From Sediminicola sp. (GTDB lineage: Bacteria > Bacteroidota > Bacteroidia > Flavobacteriales > Flavobacteriaceae): a DNA stretch of 47,808 nucleotides. Numbering within the stretch: position 1 is the stretch's first letter; each line of letters opens with the position of its first letter. Below, piece by piece: positions 32,850-41,308 of the stretch. The notes under the pieces were generated by a model. It had not been told where the DNA came from. It did not search any database and saw only the letters and a list, made by a program, of their open reading frames with translations. The translations under genes were made by a program, and so were the position numbers. Where the stretch lies: positions 1-47,808 of the forward strand of contig JAHEND010000008.1 in NCBI GenBank assembly GCA_024643325.1, written 5' to 3'.

Positions 32850-33410
32850 ATGTCAGATTCGCTTATTCAAAAAGGACATGTTCTATTAGCAGAACCCGCA
32901 CTCACTGGAGATGTGTCATTTAGTAGGGCAGTAATTTTAATCGCTGAACACAATCCAAAAGGTTCAGTTGGGTTTATTCTCAACAAACCATTGACCTACA
33001 CTTTAGACGAACTTATAGAAGACATAAACTATCCTTTTCCTGTTTTCAATGGTGGGCCTGTGGGGCAAGACAATATATATTTCATTCATACTGCTCCAGA
33101 AGTCATTCCTGGAAGTATTGAAATAAGTGATGGTATTTACTGGGGTGGAGACTTTAACGCCCTACTGGAAGCTTTAGAACAACAACTGGTTTCTGAAAAT
33201 CAAATAAAATTCTTCTTGGGGTATACTGGTTGGTCTGAAAAACAATTGAATGGAGAAATAAAATCTAATTCTTGGATTACAATAAATGACATAGACATAA
33301 AAACCCTTATACAACAACAAAATCAATCCCTTTGGAAAGACCGTATTAAAGCCCTGGGGGGAAATTACCTTATATGGTCTAATACCCCAGAAAATCCAAG
33401 CCTTAATTAA
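32850..33410 (+). CDS. YqgE/AlgH family protein
   Basis: A 186-residue cytoplasmic protein of the YqgE/AlgH family (DUF179). Hallmarks are the opening KGHVLLAEPALTGDVSFSRAVIL, the SVGFILNKPL segment, FNGGPVGQDNIYFIH, and the central FFLGYTGWSEKQLNGEI. AlgH in Pseudomonas was linked to alginate regulation, but the biochemical role of the family is not settled. It lies between the HU gene and the convergent class IV aminotransferase-like gene, ending three bases before that gene's 3' end. No exact promoter match is seen upstream; TATATTTA just before the ATG is near consensus. Confidence 0.9.
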   Translation: MSDSLIQKGHVLLAEPALTGDVSFSRAVILIAEHNPKGSVGFILNKPLTYTLDELIEDINYPFPVFNGGPVGQDNIYFIHTAPEVIPGSIEISDGIYWGGDFNALLEALEQQLVSENQIKFFLGYTGWSEKQLNGEIKSNSWITINDIDIKTLIQQQNQSLWKDRIKALGGNYLIWSNTPENPSLN

Positions 33411-33413
33411 CTC

Positions 33414-34247
33414 CTAAGATGGAATACTTTGCTGAAATTTTAATGCAATAGCCTGAACAAATTCATGCTGATCATATATTTTTTTCCTGTATTTATTAAT
33501 AGAAATAAAACCTTTAGAAAGGTTGAAAATAAATAAGGCATCTGCTTTTTGAAGCGAAAATGGTGAAATAACGTTCTCTGAGATTTCATAATCACTGTCT
33601 TTAGTTAAAAGCGATATAATTTGCTTTCTAAATACGCTGTTTTGAGTTCCCCCAGTAATTGGAGGTGTCTGAATTTGTCCATTGGCAACCATAAATAAAG
33701 GCCCCATATGAGTGCCTATCACTTCTTTTTTCTCGTTGAGTAAAAAACAGCTTTGAAAATCGTTTTCATCAGAAAAAACACCAGCCAAACGTTCTACTAA
33801 TTTATAATTGGTAGGAAGGGTACTAAGTAAAGAGTCTGCAATATAAAAATCTTTGTAAAGCCCTATTTCAAAAGGCGTATGGGATATTTTATCTAAGTGT
33901 AAATTTTCTAAAGGTCTAAATGATATGTGGTAATGGGTCTGTGTAATATTATCCTCACTTGGATATACCTGAAATACTGCTATAGCATTATTGTTTAGAT
34001 GGGTTGTATTAGAAAGCGCATCCTTTATAACACCCTCTAAATAATCTGGCGTAAAGGTCATAGGAATACTAATACGTAACATGCGCATACTGGCCATTAT
34101 TTTTAAATAATGAGGCTCCCAAAATAATAAGTGACCATTTTCTATCCTAAGTTCTTCTAGAACAGCATGACCAAAAGAAAGTGCAGTATTGCCTACACCT
34201 ATAAAACATTCTTGATCTGAGTATAATTTTCCGTTAAAAACAACCAT
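33414..34247 (-). CDS. Class IV aminotransferase (PabC/IlvE-like) family protein
   Basis: A 277-residue fold-type IV PLP protein like aminodeoxychorismate lyase or branched-chain aminotransferase. Conserved parts are FGHAVLEELRIENGHLLFWEPHYLKI (26-51) and Lys149 in LPTNYKL, the expected Schiff-base lysine. The segment that normally carries a Glu contacting the PLP ring nitrogen and an Asn before Leu-Phe reads VIGTHMGPLF (176-185), with Gly178 and Pro183 instead. PLP chemistry may thus be altered. The ATG directly follows the T-run of an intrinsic terminator (34248-34272), and a -7 box lies at 34274-34281. Confidence 0.8.
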   Translation of the reverse strand: MVVFNGKLYSDQECFIGVGNTALSFGHAVLEELRIENGHLLFWEPHYLKIMASMRMLRISIPMTFTPDYLEGVIKDALSNTTHLNNNAIAVFQVYPSEDNITQTHYHISFRPLENLHLDKISHTPFEIGLYKDFYIADSLLSTLPTNYKLVERLAGVFSDENDFQSCFLLNEKKEVIGTHMGPLFMVANGQIQTPPITGGTQNSVFRKQIISLLTKDSDYEISENVISPFSLQKADALFIFNLSKGFISINKYRKKIYDQHEFVQAIALKFQQSIPS

Positions 34248-34272
34248 AAAAAAAGCCTTGATGAATCAAGGC
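34248..34272 (-). terminator. Terminator of the START-like gene abutting the next start codon
   Basis: On the minus strand, GCCTTGA (34272-34266) pairs with TCAAGGC (34261-34255) around a four-base loop and is followed by seven T (34254-34248). The next bases are the ATG of the class IV aminotransferase-like gene. It could act as a terminator for the START-like gene or as an attenuator. Confidence 0.75.
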
Positions 34273-34273
34273 C

Positions 34274-34281
34274 CAAAGATA
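34274..34281 (-). promoter_or_regulatory. -7 box of the class IV aminotransferase-like gene
   Basis: The minus strand reads TATCTTTG, an exact TAnnTTTG match, between the START-like stop and the hairpin. Transcription from it would begin inside the first hairpin arm, so the terminator could not form fully in that transcript. Confidence 0.5.
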
Positions 34282-34302
34282 TTATTTTATAAAAGAATAG
34301 CC

Positions 34303-34686
34303 CTAAGAAGAGCCAAGTACTTGTTTTAAAGTTGATATTTGATTTTCCCAAAGCATTTTAGATTCTTCTAATTCGTCTTCCTCAGCAAAATCTGTAATAA
34401 ACAGAGAAACATCTGAAGTAATTTCATCTACAATAATTCTCATTTCAAAGAAACTTTCGTCTTCTGATTCTAACCAAACAAATTTCACGAACTCATCTGA
34501 CTTTCTTTTGACTAGCTTAGCTTGTTCTTCTGACGAATCCCATATAAAAGTGAACATTTCTCCTCGTGAATTCACATTATCTGCAAACCACTCAGACAAT
34601 CCTGAAGGTGTAGCTATGTATTGAAATAACATCTGTGGTGAAGATTGAATCACAAATTCTATTTCGTATTTAATTTTATCACTCAT
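34303..34686 (-). CDS. START-like domain protein (SRPBCC)
   Basis: A 127-residue acidic cytoplasmic protein of the Bacteroidota START-like family. It begins KIKYEIEFVIQSSPQMLFQY, continues with TPSGLSEWFADNVN as in AHSA1-type SRPBCC proteins, and ends with the acidic segment DFAEEDELEESKMLW. The family is widespread in the phylum and has no known ligand or reaction. It is followed by a terminator that touches the next start codon. Promoter elements upstream are weak; the divergent tRNA-Met promoter lies about 85 bases away. The start ATG at 34686 fits the family N-terminus. Confidence 0.88.
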   Translation of the reverse strand: MSDKIKYEIEFVIQSSPQMLFQYIATPSGLSEWFADNVNSRGEMFTFIWDSSEEQAKLVKRKSDEFVKFVWLESEDESFFEMRIIVDEITSDVSLFITDFAEEDELEESKMLWENQISTLKQVLGSS

Positions 34687-34770
34687 TTTTGGTTTCTAAA
34701 TTTTGAATCACAATATATATATTTATAGACGATAAAAAAACTATTGTATTGTAATATTTTTGCGAAGTTT

Positions 34771-34803
34771 TTTGGAGGGTCAACAAATTAAACTTTATAT
34801 TTG
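34771..34803 (+). promoter_or_regulatory. Promoter of the tRNA with anticodon CAT
   Basis: TTTG (34771-34774), 21 bases, then TATATTTG (34796-34803), 15 bases before the tRNA. The geometry is very like the tRNA-His promoter at 7069-7100. Confidence 0.75.
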
Positions 34804-34818
34804 CAGCCTTTAAAACAC

Positions 34819-34892
34819 GGCGAGGTAGCTCAGTTGGTTAGAGCGTCGGATTCATAACCCGGAGGTCGGGGGATCGTGACCCCCTCTCGCTA
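34819..34892 (+). tRNA. tRNA-Met (anticodon CAT), probably elongator
   Basis: The cloverleaf reads GGCGAGG acceptor, the D-arm AGCTCAGTTGGTTAGAGC, anticodon loop TTCATAA, and T-stem GGGGG/CCCCC. The T-loop is ATCGTGA in place of TTCRANN: T54 and A58 are swapped to A54 and T58. Position 31:39 in the anticodon stem is A opposite C, and ends 1:72 and 7:66 are G-U. It lacks the C1-A72 mismatch and GGG/CCC anticodon stem of initiator tRNA. A lysidine-modified tRNA-Ile2 with the same anticodon cannot be excluded. It has its own promoter and terminator. Confidence 0.88.
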
Positions 34893-34899
34893 CAAAATC

Positions 34900-34925
34900 A
34901 CCCTAGTTTGCACTAGGGTTTTTTT
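34900..34925 (+). terminator. Intrinsic terminator of the CAT tRNA
   Basis: ACCCTAGT (34900-34907) pairs with ACTAGGGT (34912-34919) around a four-base loop, followed by T to 34925, seven bases after the tRNA. Confidence 0.9.
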
Positions 34926-35006
34926 ATGCTTTATATTCAGATATAAAGACGTAAGAATGAGCACATTCCTCACCCAATCATTATATTTGTCTAGTAATCT
35001 ATATCA

Positions 35007-36923
35007 ATGAAAAACACCATTAGCCACAGAGTAGCAGACTTTCTAAAAGGTTTCCCTCCATTTAATATGTTGAGCATTGAGGTTTTAGAAGATATTGCTG
35101 TAGAAATAAATATACAATACCTAGATAAAGATGGGTTAGTATTTAAAGAAGGAGACAACCCTCACTCTAATTTTTATGTGGTACATAAAGGAGCTATTGC
35201 CTTGCGTAAAGCGCCACAAAACGAGATGGTAGACCTTTGTGATGAGGGAGATATATTTGGATTGAGACCATTAATGGCTCAAGAGAATTACAAAATGGAA
35301 GCCAAAGCCTATGAGGAAACAATTTTGTACTGTATTCCCATTGAAGTCTTTAAGCCATATGCTTTAAAAAACAAATCCATTGGAAATTTCTTATTGGAGA
35401 GTTTCGCTTCTAATACTAGAAACCCATATGCCAAAAAGCATAGAGGAAAACTTTATGGAGAGACTAGCGGAGAAGAAAACGAAGCAATAGTTCCATTGTT
35501 TGACGTGCAACAAGTCCGATGGTCTAAAAACATCATCAGTTGCGAAACAAGTACAGCAATAACTGAACTAGCGAATGCTATGAAGCTAAATAAAATTGGT
35601 GCTATACTGGTTTTAAAAAACAAACTACCTATTGGTATTATCACTGATAAAGATTTGAGAAATAAAATTGGTACTGGAGAAATTCCAATCAGTGGAACTG
35701 CAATAGAAATAATGAGTAGTCCTGTAATAACTTATGGTGAAGAACTTACCGTAACCCAGGCACAAATGGGCATGATGGCATCTGGAGTGAGTCATTTATG
35801 TATTACCAAAGATGGGACACCTCATACTAAAGCGGTGGGCATTGTTTCTAAACACGACATCATGCTTTCTGTTGGAAATAATCCATCTGTTTTAATTAAA
35901 GCCATTCAAAGGGCCACCAAAACAAAAGAAATCAAAAGAATTCGATTGAGTATTTTGAAATTGCTCAGGGGGTATTTACAACAAGGAATTCCCATGACCA
36001 TTACCTCAAAAATAATTTCAGAACTCAACAATGCATGTACCAAACAAGTTATTGAGCTGAATTTAAAAAAAATGGAGACCCCTCCACCCTGTTCTTTTGT
36101 TTGGCTAGCAATAGGTAGTCAAGGAAGAAATGAACAATTGCTTCAAACAGATCAGGACAATGCTATTATTTTTGAAAAAGAAAGCAATGGAGACGGAGAA
36201 CCCCATAAATCCTATTTCCTGAAATTGGCTCAGAAAATCAATAAAGGATTAATGAAAATTGGCTACGAATACTGTCCTGCAGACATGATGGCCTCTAATC
36301 CCAAATGGTGTTTAGACCTTGATAGTTGGAAGAAAAATGTAAGCTATTGGATTAGTAATCCTGGTAAAAATGAAGTGCTGCTGTCTTCTATCTTTTTTGA
36401 CTTTAATGCTGTATACGGTAATAGCAAACTTTCTGATGAATTGTCAGACGTTATTTTCGAAACGCTCAAGAGGTTTCCAGTTTTCACCACTCATTTAGCA
36501 AGCGGTGCTCTACAAAGCCCCCCACCCTCTGGTTTTTTTAGATCTTTTCTTGTAGAGCATGACGGCGCAAATAAAGATAATTTTGATTTAAAGAGAAGAA
36601 CCCTTATGCCGCTCACAGATGCTGCAAGGGTATTGATTTTATCTCATTTTATAAAAGGAATTAACAATACTGCTGCTCGCTTTGAAAAGTTAGCAACACT
36701 AGAGCCCAATAATAAAGAATTGTACCTCTCTTGCTCTTATGCAACGAAAGCATTGCTTAAGTTTAGAACAAAGCAAGGCATTCTTCACCACGATTCTGGA
36801 CGCTATTTAGATTTAAATTCTCTAAGTAAAGAAGAGCGTGTAAAATTAAAGAGAACCTTTAAAACAATTAAAGAAATCCAAGAACTAATTAATATTAGGT
36901 TTAAAGTGTCTCAATTGTTGTGA
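35007..36923 (+). CDS. cNMP-binding/CBS/DUF294 nucleotidyltransferase-like signalling protein
   Basis: A 638-residue cytoplasmic protein. An N-terminal cyclic-nucleotide-binding-like domain (about 10-135) holds VFKEGDNPHSNFYVVHKGAIAL. A pair of CBS domains (about 165-290) has IGAILVLKNKLPIGIITDKDLR. A GlnD-like DUF294 nucleotidyltransferase domain follows (about 330-460), with GSQGRNEQLLQTDQDNAIIF and its Asp-x-Asp, then a DUF294_C domain (about 490-635). It probably senses adenine nucleotides and modifies a partner, but the partner is unknown. The exonuclease gene overlaps its stop by four bases, and both converge on acs. The same set accompanies acs/actP in many bacteria, hinting at acetate control. 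Confidence 0.9.
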   Translation: MKNTISHRVADFLKGFPPFNMLSIEVLEDIAVEINIQYLDKDGLVFKEGDNPHSNFYVVHKGAIALRKAPQNEMVDLCDEGDIFGLRPLMAQENYKMEAKAYEETILYCIPIEVFKPYALKNKSIGNFLLESFASNTRNPYAKKHRGKLYGETSGEENEAIVPLFDVQQVRWSKNIISCETSTAITELANAMKLNKIGAILVLKNKLPIGIITDKDLRNKIGTGEIPISGTAIEIMSSPVITYGEELTVTQAQMGMMASGVSHLCITKDGTPHTKAVGIVSKHDIMLSVGNNPSVLIKAIQRATKTKEIKRIRLSILKLLRGYLQQGIPMTITSKIISELNNACTKQVIELNLKKMETPPPCSFVWLAIGSQGRNEQLLQTDQDNAIIFEKESNGDGEPHKSYFLKLAQKINKGLMKIGYEYCPADMMASNPKWCLDLDSWKKNVSYWISNPGKNEVLLSSIFFDFNAVYGNSKLSDELSDVIFETLKRFPVFTTHLASGALQSPPPSGFFRSFLVEHDGANKDNFDLKRRTLMPLTDAARVLILSHFIKGINNTAARFEKLATLEPNNKELYLSCSYATKALLKFRTKQGILHHDSGRYLDLNSLSKEERVKLKRTFKTIKEIQELINIRFKVSQLL

Positions 36924-37597
36924 TCTTCTCTTTTTTCAAAAATACACGGACCAAATCGCCTACAAATCATCCCCAGTTTTGGGTAGATTATGTGGCCCAA
37001 TTTTCTAAGGATCAAAACATTGATATTCAAAGTAAATTTATTGTTTTAGATACTGAAACTACTGGTTTTGACTATGAAAACGACAGAATACTGTGTATTG
37101 GCGCGGTCTTATTAGAAAAAGGTCACATTTCAATAAAGAATAGTTTTGAAGTGTATTTAATTCAAGAACACTACAACAGTGAGACTACACCCATTCATGG
37201 AATCTTAAAAAAAGAAAAGAAAGATAAGGCTACAGAATTTGAGGCCTTGAAAAACTTTTTAAATTATATAGGCAATACACCAATTATAGCCCATCACACT
37301 ATGTTTGATGTTAATATGATTAATAAAGCCTTAAGCAGGCATGGAATTCCTCCTTTGAAAAACAAGCTTTTAGATACCGTAGCTCTGTACAAAAAAAGTC
37401 TATTGAGAAGTCCGCTAATAGAACGAAAAGATCATTATAGCTTAGACGAATTAGCAGACAAATTCAATATATCAAAGAAAGACCGTCATACCGCTCTAGG
37501 AGATGCCTATATCACTGCCCTGTTGTTCCTGAAAATTTATAAGAAACTAAAAGAAAAAACAGGACAAGTGACCTTCAAAAGGCTTTTCATTAATTAG
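36920..37597 (+). CDS. DnaQ-like 3'-5' exonuclease family protein
   Basis: A 225-residue DEDDh exonuclease fold protein. Exo I is FIVLDTETTG (Asp44, Glu46), Exo II is IAHHTMFDVNMIN, and Exo III is RHTALGDAYITA with the His and last Asp. All four metal-binding acids are present, so it should be active on single-stranded DNA or RNA ends. The start codon is GTG, overlapping the DUF294 gene stop by four bases (GTGA), so translation is coupled. It is not a replicative epsilon subunit by context: the pair sits next to acs and the SSS permease. It may modify or degrade a signalling nucleotide or RNA; this is inference. Confidence 0.88.
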   Translation: MIFSFFKNTRTKSPTNHPQFWVDYVAQFSKDQNIDIQSKFIVLDTETTGFDYENDRILCIGAVLLEKGHISIKNSFEVYLIQEHYNSETTPIHGILKKEKKDKATEFEALKNFLNYIGNTPIIAHHTMFDVNMINKALSRHGIPPLKNKLLDTVALYKKSLLRSPLIERKDHYSLDELADKFNISKKDRHTALGDAYITALLFLKIYKKLKEKTGQVTFKRLFIN

Positions 37598-37636
37598 ATC
37601 AATTGTTTGGAAAATATATTTTTGTGAATTTTTTGA

Positions 37637-39544
37637 TTAAAGGGCATCTTTCATTATTTCTGCTACAACTTCAGGATTTAATAAAGTAGAGGTGTCTCCT
37701 AAATTAGAGGTATCTTTAGAAGCTATTTTTCTGAGTATTCTTCTCATAATCTTACCACTTCTGGTTTTAGGAAGTCCAGATACAAACTGAATCTTATCTA
37801 ACTTAGCAATTGGTCCTATGTGTTCAGTAATCACCTGATTAATCTCTTTTCTCAAGTTATCACGATCTCTGCCCTCTCCTGTTTCTTTTAAAATAACATA
37901 ACCGTAGAGTGCATTTCCTTTAATGTCATGAGGAAATCCTACAATAGCAGATTCTGCTACCGCTGGGTGTTCATTTATACTATCTTCTATGGGTGCTGTT
38001 CCTAAATTGTGACCAGATACTATAATAACGTCGTCTACCCTACCAGTAATCCTATAATAGCCTACCTCATCCCTGAGTGCACCATCTCCGGTAAAATACA
38101 TGCCTTTAAAAGCAGAAAAATAAGTATCCTTATAGCGCTGGTGATCTCCCCAAATAGTTCTTGCAATAGAAGGCCATGGGAATTTAATGCAAAGCCTACC
38201 GTCTACTTGGTTGCCTTTTATTTCTGCTCCATTCTCATCCATAAGCGCTGGCTGAATTCCTGGCATAGGTAAGGTTGCATAGGTAGGAATGGTAGGTGTT
38301 ACAAAAGGAATGGGTGAAATTAAAATACCTCCAGTTTCAGTTTGCCACCAGGTGTCTACAATAGGGCATTTCTTCTTGCCAATGTGATCATTATACCAAT
38401 GCCATGCTTCTTCGTTAATAGGCTCTCCAACAGTTCCTAGTATTCTTAAGGAAGACAAATCATGAGAAGTGACATAATCTAAATTTTCTTTTGCTAGCGC
38501 CCTTATTGCTGTAGGAGCAGTATAAAGTTGTGTAATTTTATGCTTGTCTATAATATCCCAAAACCTGGAGTAATCCGGATAGGAAGGCACTCCTTCAAAC
38601 ATGACTGTAGTGGCTCCGTTAGCTAAGGGTCCGTAGACAATATAAGAATGCCCTGTGATCCAACCAATGTCTGCGGTACACCAATAGACGTCGTTTTCCT
38701 TTTGTTGAAAAACATTTTTAAAAGTATATGCTGTATAGACCATATAACCCGCCGTAGTATGCAGCATGCCTTTAGGTTTACCTGTAGACCCTGAAGTATA
38801 TAAAACAAATAGAGGGTCTTCTGATTCCATTACTTCTGGCACACAATCTCCATAAGCGTCATCTAACAACGGCTGTAACCAATGGTCCCTTCCTTCTTCC
38901 ATATGAATTTCCGCATGGGTTCTCTTAGCGACCAATACAGAAGCAACACCAGGACAATCTTCCAAGGCTTCATCTACAATTCCTTTCAGGTCAATAGATT
39001 TTGCCCCTCTAAAAGAGCCATCTGAGGTAATGAGCATTTTTGCCCCACAATCATTGATTCTTGTAGAAAGTGCTGTAGCGGAAAAACCTGCAAAAACTAC
39101 GGAATGAACAGCGCCTATCCTAGCGCAAGCCAATACCGCTATTGCCAATTCAGAAATCATAGGCAAATAAATACACACCCTATCCCCCTTACCAATACCT
39201 TGGGCTTTTAACACATTGGCAAACTTACATACACGTTCATGTAGTTGCCTATAAGTGATATGTATGGCCGGCTCTTTAGGATCATTTGGTTCAAATAAAA
39301 TAGCCGTTTTATCTCCCCTTGTAAATAAATGCCTGTCAATACAATTTTCTGTAATATTCAGTTGGGCACCTTTAAACCAAGAGATTTCTGCTTTCTCAAA
39401 GTCCCAATCCAATACCTGATCCCACTTTTTACGCCACATAAAATGCTCTTCTGCCACTTCGCTCCAAAAAAGCTCTGGATCTCTGACAGATTTTCTATAG
39501 ACACTAAAGTATTCTTCTAAGTGCTTAATGTGATAATTACTCAT
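37637..39544 (-). CDS. acs: Acetyl-CoA synthetase (AMP-forming)
   Basis: A 635-residue ANL-superfamily ligase that activates acetate with ATP and CoA to acetyl-CoA. Features are the N-terminal YFSVYRKSVRDPELFWSEVA, the ATP loop YTSGSTGKPKG (about 253-263), WWQTETGG (about 400-407), YFTGDGA and the C-terminal KTRSGKIMRR. The last motif contains the catalytic Lys, a usual target of regulatory acetylation. Length is standard. It is third in a leftward run after the DUF4212 and SSS permease genes (35-base gap), so uptake and activation of acetate are likely co-expressed. Propionate is a possible alternative substrate. Confidence 0.95.
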   Translation of the reverse strand: MSNYHIKHLEEYFSVYRKSVRDPELFWSEVAEEHFMWRKKWDQVLDWDFEKAEISWFKGAQLNITENCIDRHLFTRGDKTAILFEPNDPKEPAIHITYRQLHERVCKFANVLKAQGIGKGDRVCIYLPMISELAIAVLACARIGAVHSVVFAGFSATALSTRINDCGAKMLITSDGSFRGAKSIDLKGIVDEALEDCPGVASVLVAKRTHAEIHMEEGRDHWLQPLLDDAYGDCVPEVMESEDPLFVLYTSGSTGKPKGMLHTTAGYMVYTAYTFKNVFQQKENDVYWCTADIGWITGHSYIVYGPLANGATTVMFEGVPSYPDYSRFWDIIDKHKITQLYTAPTAIRALAKENLDYVTSHDLSSLRILGTVGEPINEEAWHWYNDHIGKKKCPIVDTWWQTETGGILISPIPFVTPTIPTYATLPMPGIQPALMDENGAEIKGNQVDGRLCIKFPWPSIARTIWGDHQRYKDTYFSAFKGMYFTGDGALRDEVGYYRITGRVDDVIIVSGHNLGTAPIEDSINEHPAVAESAIVGFPHDIKGNALYGYVILKETGEGRDRDNLRKEINQVITEHIGPIAKLDKIQFVSGLPKTRSGKIMRRILRKIASKDTSNLGDTSTLLNPEVVAEIMKDAL

Positions 39545-39579
39545 GGTTTTGGTTGTTTATGTTGGTTATTTTGTTGTTA

Positions 39580-41280
39580 TTAATGATTTACTGAAGGGGT
39601 ATTCACACCACTAGGTATTCTTATGTTTTCTACAATTTCTTGAACCTCTTGTGGAGGTGCAGCGGTGAAACGGCATACTGTTAGAGATACTATGAAGTTC
39701 ACTACCATGGCTACTGATCCAAATCCTTCAGGAGATATTCCGAACCACCATTCTGAAGCAGGTGGGGTGTCTCCCAACCAACCTAGTTTAAATTTAGCCA
39801 TGTAAAATAACATGAGTAAAATACCCACAACCATACCTGAAACAGCCCCTTCTTTATTCATTCTCTTGTAGAAAATCCCCAATATAATTGCAGGAAAAAG
39901 AGAGGCCGCAGCCAATCCAAAAGCTAAGGCTACTACAGCTGCCACAAAACCTGGTGGATTGATTCCAAAATATCCCGCAACACAAACCGCCAACACTGCA
40001 GACAATCTAGCTGCAAGAAGTTCTCCTTTTTCTGAAATGGTTGGCACAAAAATCTTCTTGATTAAATCATGGGATACAGATGCTGAAATAACTAGCAATA
40101 ATCCTGCTGCTGTAGATAATGCTGCTGCCAAGCAACCAGCTGCTACTAGAGCAATAACCCAAGCAGGTAAGTTGGCAATTTCAGGATTGGCCAATACCAT
40201 TATATCTCGGTCCACATTTAGCTCATTTATCTTAGGATCAGCTACATATTGCACCTTACCGTCTAAATTTTTATCTTCAAATTTTAGTAATCCTGTTTTT
40301 TCCCAGTTTTTAAACCATTCCGGCATACCATCATAAGACTTATCACTCACTGTTTCTATTAAATTCACTCTAGCAAATACTGCTACCGCAGGTGCTGTGG
40401 TGTACAAGATGGCAATTAATAACAAGGCTAAACCAGCAGATTTCCTGGCATCTTTTACTTTTTTAACCGTAAAGAATCTCACAATTACGTGGGGTAAACC
40501 TGCCGTACCTACCATCAAGGCTAGCGTAATGGCTAAAATATCTATCATATCTTTAGACCCTTCCGTATATTCATTAAAACCAAGTTCTGTTGAAAGACCA
40601 TTTAGTTTTTCTAATAAATACACTCCAGAGCCATCATTTAAGGTGTCCCCCATACCTAATTGCGGAATTGGGTTTCCAGTCATTTGAATCGAGATAAAAA
40701 TAGCGGGTACCATAAAAGCAAAAATAAGTACACAATACTGTGCTACTTGGGTGTATGTAATTCCCTTCATTCCTCCTAATACAGCATAAAACAACACAAT
40801 GATCATTCCAATGATTACTCCGGTATTAATGTCTACTTCTAAGAATCTAGAAAACACTACACCTACCCCACGCATCTGACCGGCCACATAGGTAAACGAA
40901 ACTAGCAAAGCACATACCACAGCAACAATTCTAGCAGTATCTGAATAATACCTGTCACCAATAAAATCTGGTACTGTAAATTTTCCGAATTTTCTTAAAT
41001 AAGGTGCCAAAAGTAATGCCAAAAGCACATAGCCTCCAGTCCAACCCATCAGGTAAACAGATCCGTCATAGCCAGTAAAAGATATAATTCCTGCCATGGA
41101 TATAAATGAAGCGGCAGACATCCAATCTGCAGCAGTAGCCATTCCATTTGCTAATGGTGAAACCCCACCTCCTGCAACGTAAAAATCTTTGGTTGAACCA
41201 GCTTTAGACCAAATAGCTATCCCAATGTAAAGGGCAAAAGTGATGCCTACTATAATATAAGTCCAAACTTGAACACTCAT
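39580..41280 (-). CDS. SSS family sodium/acetate-type symporter (VC_2705 subfamily)
   Basis: A 566-residue sodium:solute symporter with about 13 membrane segments. It starts VWTYIIVGITFALYIGIAIWSKAGS and carries FYVAGGGVSPLANGMATAADWMSAASF, the sodium-site region, near 33-60. A hydrophilic insert (about 320-370) includes an Asp-rich DKNLDGKVQY segment that resembles an EF-hand-like loop. The DUF4212 small subunit lies 28 bases upstream and acs 35 bases downstream, the hallmark of the two-subunit VC_2705-type carriers. Acetate or another short-chain acid is the likely substrate, from context rather than from any residue I can read. Confidence 0.92.
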   Translation of the reverse strand: MSVQVWTYIIVGITFALYIGIAIWSKAGSTKDFYVAGGGVSPLANGMATAADWMSAASFISMAGIISFTGYDGSVYLMGWTGGYVLLALLLAPYLRKFGKFTVPDFIGDRYYSDTARIVAVVCALLVSFTYVAGQMRGVGVVFSRFLEVDINTGVIIGMIIVLFYAVLGGMKGITYTQVAQYCVLIFAFMVPAIFISIQMTGNPIPQLGMGDTLNDGSGVYLLEKLNGLSTELGFNEYTEGSKDMIDILAITLALMVGTAGLPHVIVRFFTVKKVKDARKSAGLALLLIAILYTTAPAVAVFARVNLIETVSDKSYDGMPEWFKNWEKTGLLKFEDKNLDGKVQYVADPKINELNVDRDIMVLANPEIANLPAWVIALVAAGCLAAALSTAAGLLLVISASVSHDLIKKIFVPTISEKGELLAARLSAVLAVCVAGYFGINPPGFVAAVVALAFGLAAASLFPAIILGIFYKRMNKEGAVSGMVVGILLMLFYMAKFKLGWLGDTPPASEWWFGISPEGFGSVAMVVNFIVSLTVCRFTAAPPQEVQEIVENIRIPSGVNTPSVNH

Positions 41281-41308
41281 AATTTAAAAGAATTTAATAC
41301 GATGTTTA

